From assembly GCA_944326765.1 (NCBI GenBank), contig CALVFE010000015.1, forward strand, positions 1 to 33,139: a stretch of DNA of 33,139 nucleotides, given 5' to 3'. This document shows positions 22,754 to 29,608 of the stretch, in pieces. The DNA comes from an uncultured Elusimicrobiales bacterium (lineage in GTDB: Bacteria > Elusimicrobiota > Elusimicrobia > Elusimicrobiales > Elusimicrobiaceae). The notes under the pieces are model-generated. The model searched no databases. It saw nothing but the letters and a program-made list of their open reading frames with translations, and was not told the origin of the DNA. Both the position numbers and the translations under genes were made by a program. Numbering within the stretch: the first letter of the stretch is position 1; every line of letters starts with the position of its first letter.

Positions 22754-22759
22754 ATTATA
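22754..22759 (-). promoter_or_regulatory. -10 box of pheS operon, possibly leaderless
   Basis: A consensus TATAAT on the minus strand, 8 nt before the pheS ATG, without a Shine-Dalgarno between them. No T-box or other attenuator structure is visible, which would not fit in this short upstream space anyway. Confidence 0.5.
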
Positions 22760-22875
22760 GTATTTTTGAACGCGCGTATAGGGGATTTTTCCCATTTTTT
22801 AGGGATTTTCAGGTTTTCCCCTCCATTAACCGCGCGGACAAACGCCAAAAACATACAAACAAGCGGCAAAAAAGT

Positions 22876-22881
22876 TACAAT
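22876..22881 (+). promoter_or_regulatory. -10 box of zapA-rarA-xseAB-tlyA, possibly leaderless
   Basis: TACAAT ends 7 nt before the ATG at 22889, with no ribosome binding site between. The -35 region is poor. Confidence 0.4.
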
Positions 22882-22888
22882 ACCTATT

Positions 22889-23185
22889 ATGCCCAAAGAC
22901 ATTGTACAAGTGGAAATCAAACGAATCCCGTTGGATATAGAAGCTGCGGAGCTGGGAATGGTGGAGCTGACCGATCTGGCCGCCTCCGTGGAAAAGTATA
23001 TGCTCCAACTGCAGGAAGAAGGCGAAATTGACACGTTAAAACAAGCGCTGTTGGCCGCCCTGCATTTTGCCGCGAAATCCTATCTGCAAAACCAAAACGA
23101 AGGCGGCAAACGCAAGGAAGAAGAATCCCGCGTGGACGATTTGATTCTAAAATTAAAATCTTCTTTGGACAACACCCATAAATAA
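22889..23185 (+). CDS. ZapA-like cell division protein
   Basis: About 98 residues. The pattern VELTDLAASVEKYMLQLQEE, then DTLKQALLAALHFAAKSYL followed by a charged coiled coil, fits ZapA, which binds and bundles FtsZ at the division site. N-terminal VQVEIKRIPLDI is the expected beta strand pair. The ATG at 22889 is chosen: the frame extends to 22766, but the added residues are not ZapA-like. Its stop overlaps the rarA start (TAATG). It is divergent from pheS, near which zapA is often found in other genomes. Family assignment is likely, not certain. Confidence 0.75.
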   Translation: MPKDIVQVEIKRIPLDIEAAELGMVELTDLAASVEKYMLQLQEEGEIDTLKQALLAALHFAAKSYLQNQNEGGKRKEEESRVDDLILKLKSSLDNTHK

Positions 23186-24435
23186 TGATGGACGAACAAG
23201 AAAACATTCCGCTGGCGGCCCGCCAAGCGCCTAAGAAACTGGAAGATTTTGCCGGACAGCCGCATTTGCTCGGCCCGGGCAAAATGCTGCGTCGTTTGCT
23301 GGAAGCGGATATGATTAAATCGGCGGTGTTTTTCGGCCCGCCTGGCTGCGGCAAAACCGCCACCGCGCGCTACATCGCTTCGCGTACGCAAGCTTACACC
23401 GTGGAATTAAACGCGGCGGCCGCCGGCGTGGCGGACATTAAAAAGGTGTTGACCGAAGCGAGAGACCGCGCCCGCACCCCTACGTTTGACCAAAAACGTA
23501 CCCTCGTTATTCTGGATGAAATCCACCACTTTAACAAAACCCAGCAAGATGTGCTGTTGCCGTCCGTGGAACGCGGGGACATTATCCTCATCGGCATTAC
23601 CACCGAAAATCCCTATTTCTACATCAACACAGCCCTTTTATCGCGTTTTTCCGTATTTGAATTTAAAGCGCTGGGCGAAAAAGATTTGCTCAAAATTTTA
23701 ACGCGCGCCGCCGAAAAAGAAAAAGCGCAAATTTCCGAGGAAGCCGCAGACTATTTCATCACGCAGGCCAACGGCGATTCGCGCAAAATGCTAAACGCCG
23801 CCGAACTGGCGTTCGTGACCACGCCCCCTGAAAAGGACGGGCTCAAACACATTGATCTGGAAATTGCCAAAGAGTGCATCCAGCGCCGCCACTTAAATTA
23901 CGATAAAAAAGGCGACGAACATTACGATATCATCTCCGCTTTTATTAAATCTATGCGCGGCTCGGATCCAGACGCCGCCGTCTATTGGTTGGCGCGTATG
24001 TTGGAAAGCGGCGAAGACCCCCGCTTTATCGCCCGGCGCATTTTAATTTGCGCCTGCGAAGATGTAGGCCTCGCCGAGCCGTATGCCATTATGATCGCCC
24101 AAGCCGCCTTCTCCGCCGCCGAAGAATTGGGAATGCCCGAAGTGCGCATTCCCTTGGCGCACGCCGCCATTTATGTGGCCTGCTGCCCCAAAAGTAATTC
24201 CGCGTATCTGGCGGTGGACGCCGCACTGGCGGAAGTGCGCGAAGGCAAATACCGCCCCGTACCCGACCACCTGCGCTCCGGCGGAAAAAACCGCGGTTAT
24301 AAATACGCGCACGATTTTCCAAACCACTATATCAAACAACTCTATATGCCCTCGCCGATGCAATTTTTTAAACCGGGAGTGCTGGGCAAAGAAGCCGCTA
24401 TCATAGAACGGCTAAAAAAAATCAAAGGAGAATAA
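23185..24435 (+). CDS. rarA: Replication-associated recombination protein A (RarA/MgsA AAA+ ATPase)
   Basis: A 416-residue clamp-loader-like AAA+ ATPase that acts at stalled replication forks. Walker A is GPPGCGKTA near residue 51, Walker B LVILDEIHHF near residue 110, sensor 1 GITTENP, and arginine finger region LLSRFSVFEF. The C-terminal half has the MgsA oligomerisation signature KSMRGSDPDAAVYWLARML and later PVPDHLRSGG. The start overlaps the zapA stop and a second ATG follows at 23188. Co-transcription with xseA and xseB groups it with DNA repair. Confidence 0.96.
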   Translation: MMDEQENIPLAARQAPKKLEDFAGQPHLLGPGKMLRRLLEADMIKSAVFFGPPGCGKTATARYIASRTQAYTVELNAAAAGVADIKKVLTEARDRARTPTFDQKRTLVILDEIHHFNKTQQDVLLPSVERGDIILIGITTENPYFYINTALLSRFSVFEFKALGEKDLLKILTRAAEKEKAQISEEAADYFITQANGDSRKMLNAAELAFVTTPPEKDGLKHIDLEIAKECIQRRHLNYDKKGDEHYDIISAFIKSMRGSDPDAAVYWLARMLESGEDPRFIARRILICACEDVGLAEPYAIMIAQAAFSAAEELGMPEVRIPLAHAAIYVACCPKSNSAYLAVDAALAEVREGKYRPVPDHLRSGGKNRGYKYAHDFPNHYIKQLYMPSPMQFFKPGVLGKEAAIIERLKKIKGE

Positions 24436-25641
24436 ATGGAACCCGAAGCGCCCTTCCGCGGGCAGGTGTTCACGGTAACCGCTATCACGCTGGCCCTCAA
24501 GCAAATGATGGAAGGCGTGTTCCGCGACGTATTTGTAGAAGGAGAAGTGAGCAACTTGCGCGAAGCCGCCAGCGGACATATTTATTTTGACCTCAAAGAC
24601 AGAGAAGCCTTGCTGGCCGCCGTGATGTTTAAATGGGACGCGCGCAAATACGGGTTTGAACTCCAAGAAGGCGTACAGGTACGCGTATGGGGCAGTTTAT
24701 CCTGCTACGCCAAGCAAGGGAAATACCAGATCGTCGTCAAAACCGCGGAAGCCTTGGCAAAAGGCAACCTGTTTTTGGAATTTGAAAAACTGAAAAAGAA
24801 GCTGGAAGCCGAAGGGCTGTTCGCCCCGGAACACAAAAAAGAAATTCCGCCTTACCCCCAGCGCATTGGCGTGGTTACTTCCCCCACGGGAGCGGCGGTG
24901 CGGGATATTTTATCCGTATTAAAAAGGAGAAGTCCGCATTTGGAAATCGTGATTGCTCCCGTTTTGGTGCAGGGCGACGAAGCCGCCGGTCAGATTGCCC
25001 AGGCCATTGCAGATTTAAACCGCTTTCAACCGGCCATGGACGTGCTGCTCGTGGGACGCGGCGGCGGCAGTATGGAAGATTTATGGGCGTTTAACGAAGA
25101 AGTCGTGGCCCGCGCCATTTACAAAAGCAAAATCCCCGTGATTTCCTGCGTGGGGCACGAAGTGGATTTTACCATTGCCGATTTCGTGGCCGATTTGCGC
25201 GCGCCCACGCCGTCCGCCGCGGCGGAGCTGGTGGTGCAAAACTCCCAAAATACCCGGCAGTATATCCGCCAGCTGCAAAAACGCCTGCTCCAATCCGTCA
25301 GCTTGTTCTACGAACGCGCCCGCAACCGCTTTGACCGGGCCCTAAACAGCCGCGTATTTAAAAACCCCGAAACCATTTTTCAAGCCAAAGAACAGGAATT
25401 GGACGATTTGTCCCTGCGGCTGGAAAACGCGTGGAAAGAAAAGCTGTCTAATTTTACCCACCGTTTTGAACTCGCCCGGAACCAACTGCAGGCGCTGTGC
25501 CCCCAAGCCGTGCTTAAGCGCGGCTACAGCATTACGCGCAAGGCGGACGGCTCGGTCATCAGCCGCGTAGGCCAAACCGCGCCCGGCGAAACCGTATTTA
25601 TCCAAGTGCAGGACGGCATGATCCGCTCCGAAGTAAAGTGA
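24436..25641 (+). CDS. xseA: Exodeoxyribonuclease VII large subunit
   Basis: The catalytic subunit of ExoVII, which degrades single-stranded DNA to oligonucleotides. The 401 residues have an N-terminal OB fold (about 10-105, VEGEVSNLREAASGHIYFDL), then the catalytic core GVVTSPTGAAVRDI, VGRGGGSMEDLWAFNEE, and CVGHEVDFTIADFVADLRAPTPS, a long coiled coil and a C-terminal GYSITRKADG. The start directly follows the rarA stop, with AAAGGAG overlapping the end of rarA. It is slightly shorter than E. coli XseA (456). Confidence 0.97.
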   Translation: MEPEAPFRGQVFTVTAITLALKQMMEGVFRDVFVEGEVSNLREAASGHIYFDLKDREALLAAVMFKWDARKYGFELQEGVQVRVWGSLSCYAKQGKYQIVVKTAEALAKGNLFLEFEKLKKKLEAEGLFAPEHKKEIPPYPQRIGVVTSPTGAAVRDILSVLKRRSPHLEIVIAPVLVQGDEAAGQIAQAIADLNRFQPAMDVLLVGRGGGSMEDLWAFNEEVVARAIYKSKIPVISCVGHEVDFTIADFVADLRAPTPSAAAELVVQNSQNTRQYIRQLQKRLLQSVSLFYERARNRFDRALNSRVFKNPETIFQAKEQELDDLSLRLENAWKEKLSNFTHRFELARNQLQALCPQAVLKRGYSITRKADGSVISRVGQTAPGETVFIQVQDGMIRSEVK

Positions 25642-25647
25642 GGCATT

Positions 25648-25896
25648 ATGGTAAGCAAAATAAACTTTGAAAAACAACTGGCCCGGCTGGAAGAAATCGT
25701 GGCCCAATTGGAAGAAGAACAAACGGATTTGGACGCTTCGGTAAAACTGTTTGAAGAGGGCGTCGCTTTATCCAAAGAGCTGTCGCAAAAATTGGAAACC
25801 GTCAAATTCAAAGTGGAAGAATTAAAGAAAAAAGGCGGCGAACTCTTAACCGAGCCGTTTGACACCGAACTGGCCGAGGATTCCGATGGCAACTAA
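25648..25896 (+). CDS. xseB: Exodeoxyribonuclease VII small subunit
   Basis: An 82-residue helical protein with the family signature FEKQLARLEEIVAQLEE near the N-terminus and LDASVKLFEEGVALSK after it. It binds the XseA coiled coil and is needed for ExoVII activity. It starts 6 nt after xseA and its end overlaps the tlyA start by 11 nt. Confidence 0.95.
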   Translation: MVSKINFEKQLARLEEIVAQLEEEQTDLDASVKLFEEGVALSKELSQKLETVKFKVEELKKKGGELLTEPFDTELAEDSDGN

Positions 25897-26647
25897 AAAA
25901 TTACGCTTGGATATGGCGCTGGTAGAAAAAGGTTTTTTCCCCAGCCGAAACCGCGCGCAGGCCAGTATTATGGCGGGGGAAGTGTTGGTAAACGGTGAAG
26001 TGGATACGCGCGCCGACCGCACGATTCTGCCGGAAGACGTGATTGCGCTAAAAGAAAAATCCTGCCCGTATGTGTCGCGCGGCGGGCTGAAGCTGGCGGG
26101 AGCGCTGAAAGCCTGGAACATAGACCTGAAAGGAAAAGTGTGCGTGGACATTGGCGTAGCCACGGGCGGATTTTCGGATTGTATGATTCAAGCCGGCGCC
26201 AAAGACGTGTACGGGGTGGACGTGGGCAAAGGCCAGCTGGCCGACGAAATGCGCCGCTATAAAAACTTTCACTTTAAACCCGAAACCAACGCCCGCTATA
26301 TGACGGCCGATTTGTTTGACCAAGCCCCGCAGTTTGCGGCGGTGGACGTTTCGTTTATTTCCTTAACGATGATTATGGAGCCGTTATTTAAGGTGCTGGC
26401 AAAAGAAGCGGAAATCGTGTTTTTAATTAAACCGCAGTTTGAGCTGACGCCCAAACAGGTGCCGCACGGCATCGTGAAAACGGAAGAAAACCGGCAGCTT
26501 GCCATTCGGCGCGTGCAGGACTTTTTTGAAGAAAACCTGAAAGAAAAATACGGCGGCGTATCGGGCGAAGTGATGGAAAGCCCCATTAAAGGCACACACG
26601 GAAACACCGAATACCTGTGGCACGTAAAACTAAACAAACCGGTTTAA
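25886..26647 (+). CDS. tlyA: TlyA family RNA 2'-O-methyltransferase
   Basis: A 253-residue protein with an N-terminal S4 RNA-binding domain (LRLDMALVEKGFFPSRNRAQ, residues about 5-65) and an FtsJ-like SAM methyltransferase domain (CVDIGVATGGFSDCMIQAGA, then VYGVDVGKGQL; later DVSFISL and LIKPQFE). The characterised mycobacterial relative methylates 16S and 23S rRNA and confers capreomycin sensitivity; many relatives are annotated as hemolysin A. The ATG at 25886 is chosen, preceded by GAGGA; the frame opens earlier at 25859 with TTG. It is last gene of the zapA-rarA-xseA-xseB-tlyA unit. Confidence 0.95.
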   Translation: MATKKLRLDMALVEKGFFPSRNRAQASIMAGEVLVNGEVDTRADRTILPEDVIALKEKSCPYVSRGGLKLAGALKAWNIDLKGKVCVDIGVATGGFSDCMIQAGAKDVYGVDVGKGQLADEMRRYKNFHFKPETNARYMTADLFDQAPQFAAVDVSFISLTMIMEPLFKVLAKEAEIVFLIKPQFELTPKQVPHGIVKTEENRQLAIRRVQDFFEENLKEKYGGVSGEVMESPIKGTHGNTEYLWHVKLNKPV

Positions 26648-26665
26648 CCACAAAGAGCGTTAAAA

Positions 26666-26690
26666 AACCCCGCTTTTAAAGCGGGGTTAA
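26666..26690 (+). terminator. Intrinsic terminator between tlyA and pilin C
   Basis: AACCCCGC with complement GCGGGGTT around a TTTTAAA loop (26666-26688). The genes converge here and the hairpin is A/T-flanked on both sides, so it can serve both. Confidence 0.85.
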
Positions 26691-26692
26691 AT

Positions 26693-27199
26693 TTAAATAG
26701 GATTGCCTTCTCCTTTAAACATTTTGCACCATTTTTCACTTTCATAACAGACAATCGTATTAGCTGAACCTTCACACGTCTCGTATTCCAGCAGATACTT
26801 GCGTTCTAAGTTATTCCCGTCAAAATCTCTTCCGTCCCCTTCCATGCGGGCTGCAATCACATTCTCGGTTCCTGGGCAACGGCTGCCCCATCTAAAACCG
26901 GTGTTTATATAGCACCAGTCCTTGTTGCAACACACCTCTTCTTCCCCCGTCCAAGAGCAAGTTAGCCCGGCCGGCAGTTCTATGCCAAGATCTTCGTTCT
27001 TCTTCTCATATACGGCATCCGCCCCGTTTGCCAAAATAAACAGCTGTTTTTGCTGATTCATATAGCGTAACATCTGTACCGCTTCGGCAGCACGGGATTT
27101 TTCAACGGATTTTTCATATTGGGGCAGCGCAACAGCGGCTAAAATGCCGATAATCAATACCACTACTAACAATTCAATTAGCGTAAAACCTTTTCCCAT
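26693..27199 (-). CDS. Type IV pilin-like / pseudopilin protein C, cysteine-rich
   Basis: A 168-residue prepilin with leader MGKG cut before FTLIELL and Glu5 present; the helix ends ALPQYEKSVEKSRAAEA. The globular part has eight cysteines, including an adjacent pair (TCSW, VCCNK, WCY, RCP, TCE, VCY, WCK), far more than pilins A and B, so several disulfides are likely. The ATG at 27199 is chosen because AGGAGG then sits 5 nt upstream; an in-frame GTG at 27202 is too close. A leader hairpin and T-tract promoter shared with pilin B lie upstream. Confidence 0.92.
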   Translation of the reverse strand: MGKGFTLIELLVVVLIIGILAAVALPQYEKSVEKSRAAEAVQMLRYMNQQKQLFILANGADAVYEKKNEDLGIELPAGLTCSWTGEEEVCCNKDWCYINTGFRWGSRCPGTENVIAARMEGDGRDFDGNNLERKYLLEYETCEGSANTIVCYESEKWCKMFKGEGNPI

Positions 27200-27204
27200 C
27201 ACAA

Positions 27205-27267
27205 CCTCCTCAGCATGTTGATTTTTAGGCTAAAGTTTACTGCTTCTGTGCCAAAAAATCAACGTAG
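27205..27267 (-). promoter_or_regulatory. 5' leader hairpin of pilin C
   Basis: On the minus strand GTTGATTTTT (27263-27254) pairs with AAAAATCAAC (27226-27217), a 1x1 mismatch follows, then GGC pairs with GCC around a 19-nt loop. The stem ends 6 nt before AGGAGG (27205-27210). Compared with pilin B, stem arms and the GCTGAGG sequence next to it are conserved while the loop differs. Confidence 0.6.
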
Positions 27268-27270
27268 ACA

Positions 27271-27299
27271 CACTGTATCAAAAAAAAAAAACGAGTCAA
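27271..27299 (-). promoter_or_regulatory. T-tract promoter of pilin C
   Basis: Minus strand: TTGACTCG, 12 T, GATACAGT. TTGACT to TACAGT is 16 nt. The predicted start is at the base of the leader hairpin. Confidence 0.45.
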
Positions 27300-27328
27300 G
27301 GCCAACACGAAACGCTAGGCTATGAATA

Positions 27329-27366
27329 AAAACCCGGGGCGGTGAATTTCCCGGCCCCGGGTTTTG
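27329..27366 (-). terminator. Intrinsic terminator of glmU-prs-rplY-pth
   Basis: A perfect 12-bp stem (27329-27340 with 27354-27365), AAAACCCGGGGC and complement, with a 13-nt loop, lies 23 bases beyond the pth stop. Confidence 0.88.
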
Positions 27367-27388
27367 GATGTTTTTATAAATTTATCAA

Positions 27389-27949
27389 TCAGTTAAAGGT
27401 ATTCATCGCTTTTTCCATGCCTTGCGTAAAAAGCATTTCCAAAGCGTCCACCGCCCGCGAAAGGGCGTCTTCCAACGCCGGTTGGCCGGCCTTGGGAAAT
27501 TTGGAAAGCACAAAATTGGCCAAATCAAATTTTTCGGGTTTGGGGCCAATGCCTAGGCGCAGGCGGGGAATGTCCTGCGTGCCCAACTGCTCAATCACGC
27601 TTTTCATCCCTTTCTGCCCGCCGGCCGATCCGTTTTTGCGCAGGCGCAGCTTGCCCACCGCCAGCGAGACATCGTCAAAACACACCAAACAGTTTTGCGG
27701 CGGGATTTTATAGAACCGGGCCAGGCTGGATACAGCCCGACCCGATTCATTCATATATGTGGAAGGTTTCAGAAGAAAGACCTCTTTCCCCGCCACCGTT
27801 ACTTTTGCATATACTCCCAAGTTCTGCCAGGCTTTCCACTCGGCGCCCCATTTCTGTCCGGCGGCGTCCAACACCATAAATCCGGCGTTGTGGCGCGTGC
27901 GTTCATACTCGGTTCCGGGATTTCCAAGCCCCGCCAGGAGATATTGCAT
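27389..27949 (-). CDS. pth: Peptidyl-tRNA hydrolase
   Basis: Releases tRNA from peptidyl-tRNAs dropped by the ribosome. At 186 residues it is normal length. Active-site features: GLGNPGTEYERTRHNAGF with catalytic His near residue 20, STYMNESG with the conserved Asn, and FDDVSLAVGKLRLRKNGSAG followed by GGQKGMKS. It starts 3 nt after the rplY stop and closes the operon. Confidence 0.97.
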   Translation of the reverse strand: MQYLLAGLGNPGTEYERTRHNAGFMVLDAAGQKWGAEWKAWQNLGVYAKVTVAGKEVFLLKPSTYMNESGRAVSSLARFYKIPPQNCLVCFDDVSLAVGKLRLRKNGSAGGQKGMKSVIEQLGTQDIPRLRLGIGPKPEKFDLANFVLSKFPKAGQPALEDALSRAVDALEMLFTQGMEKAMNTFN

Positions 27950-27952
27950 ACG

Positions 27953-28618
27953 TTATTTCTTAGCGGCGTCCTTCGTAAGGTTGCCTTCTTCGTCTTTCTT
28001 GCCCTTGGTGGAAGAGCTTTCCGGCTGGGCGGCGGCATCAGCAGGCGCGGCAGCAGGAGCATCTTCTTTCGGAATGGCCAAGTGCACCACGGGGGCTTCG
28101 GCATCCGTAACGAGTTCCACCCCTTCGGGCAGTTTAATATCGCCGGCTACCAAGCCTTTGTTGATCGTCATGGGCGTAATATCCAACACGATTTCGTGCG
28201 GAATGGCACTGACCAAGGCGCGTACTTCAATTTCGCGCAGGATGTGTTCAATAATAGCGCCGTAGTTGGCCACATCGGCCGGGGTGCCTTCCAGTTTAAG
28301 CGGAACAACGACGTCCATTTTGTCTTTCATGCTGACGCGCTGAAAATCGGCGTGAATCGGATTGTCGGTTACGGCATGGTATTGGATTTCTTTTACCAGG
28401 GCCAATTCTTTGGCGCCGTTTAAATCCATTTCCACCAGCGTGTTTTTACCGGCTTTTACGATTTTGTCCAAATCTTTTACGCTTACGGTTACGCTAACAG
28501 GTTCTTTTTGCCCGCCGTAAATGACGGCCGGGATTTTCTTTTCGGCTCTGATTTTAGAAAGAGCCCCTTTGACGCCAATCCCTTCGCGGGCGGCGGCAGA
28601 GATAGTTACTTTTTCCAT
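27953..28618 (-). CDS. rplY: 50S ribosomal protein L25 (Ctc/TL5 type)
   Basis: The 5S rRNA-binding protein of the large subunit. At 221 residues it is the long Ctc/TL5 form: an N-terminal L25 domain (AREGIGVKGALSKIRAEKKI, VIYGGQKEPVSV) and a C-terminal TL5 beta domain (VPLKLEGTPADVANYGAIIE), then an Ala- and Lys-rich tail (DAPAAAPADAAAQPE) of about 40 residues. GGAGGA precedes the start. The position between prs and pth is the common arrangement for ctc. Confidence 0.95.
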   Translation of the reverse strand: MEKVTISAAAREGIGVKGALSKIRAEKKIPAVIYGGQKEPVSVTVSVKDLDKIVKAGKNTLVEMDLNGAKELALVKEIQYHAVTDNPIHADFQRVSMKDKMDVVVPLKLEGTPADVANYGAIIEHILREIEVRALVSAIPHEIVLDITPMTINKGLVAGDIKLPEGVELVTDAEAPVVHLAIPKEDAPAAAPADAAAQPESSSTKGKKDEEGNLTKDAAKK

Positions 28619-28663
28619 TTTATTCCTCCAAAAATTTTCATCCGAAAATTTTGAAATTTCGTT

Positions 28664-29608
28664 TTAGTTAAACATATCGCTAATAGAGCGGCCGTCGTGG
28701 TTGCGTTTAATCGCGTCCGCCAGCAAATACGACACCGACAGCACTTCCACCTTCGGCCCCAAGTCGCGAATCGGCAGCGAGTCCGAAATGACCAGCTTTT
28801 TGATTTCCGACCGGTTAATTTTGTCTATCGCGTTGCGGGACAGCAGACCATGCGTGCAAACCGCATAAATCTCGCGGGCGCCCCGCTCTTTGATTTTCTG
28901 GGCTACGGTGGTAAGCGTACCGGCCGTATCCACAATGTCATCAAAAATAATGGCTACTTTGTCTTTCACGTCGCCGATGACGTTATAGACCACCGCTTCG
29001 TTGGCTTTGGGGCGGCGTTTATCAATAATCACCAGCCCCGCATCCATGCGGGCCGCAAATTTGCGGGCGCGTTCCACGCCGCCCACATCCGGCGAAATAA
29101 CCACTAAATCTTTTCGGTCAAAATCTTTAAAATAATCCAAAAACACTTTCCGTGCCCGCAGGTGATCCACCGGAATATCAAAAAATCCCTGGATCTGTCC
29201 GGCGTGCAAGTCCACCGTCATAATACGGTCTGCCCCGGCTTCGGTAATTAAGTTAGAAGCCAGCTTAGCCGTAATCGGCACGCGCGGCGACGCCTTCCGG
29301 TCGGCCCGCGCATAGCCAAAGTAGGGGATCACCGCGGTGATTTTACCCGCACTGGCGCGTTTGAACGCGTCAATCATAATCAAAAGTTCCATCAAATTTT
29401 CATTGACGGGCGGACAAGTGGGCTGTATCAGATAGCAATCGTGTGCGCGGACGCTTTCCAAAATTTGCACGTCAATTTCTCCGTCCGCAAACCGCTCTAC
29501 GCGCAGTTTGCCCAGTTCCATATTCAAGTGGCTGCAAATCTTCTGCGCCAGGGCAATGTTGGAGTTTCCGGAGAAAATTCTTAAATCGCCGTTTACGCTT
29601 TTAGTCAT
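28664..29608 (-). CDS. prs: Ribose-phosphate pyrophosphokinase
   Basis: Makes PRPP from ribose 5-phosphate and ATP for nucleotide, His and Trp synthesis. At 314 residues it is the usual length. Motifs: IQPTCPPVNENLMELLIMID (ATP site region), IPYFGYARADRK (flexible loop, catalytic Arg/Lys), TVDLHAGQIQGFF, and the PRPP loop IIFDDIVDTAGTL. The start overlaps the glmU end by 8 nt. Confidence 0.97.
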   Translation of the reverse strand: MTKSVNGDLRIFSGNSNIALAQKICSHLNMELGKLRVERFADGEIDVQILESVRAHDCYLIQPTCPPVNENLMELLIMIDAFKRASAGKITAVIPYFGYARADRKASPRVPITAKLASNLITEAGADRIMTVDLHAGQIQGFFDIPVDHLRARKVFLDYFKDFDRKDLVVISPDVGGVERARKFAARMDAGLVIIDKRRPKANEAVVYNVIGDVKDKVAIIFDDIVDTAGTLTTVAQKIKERGAREIYAVCTHGLLSRNAIDKINRSEIKKLVISDSLPIRDLGPKVEVLSVSYLLADAIKRNHDGRSISDMFN

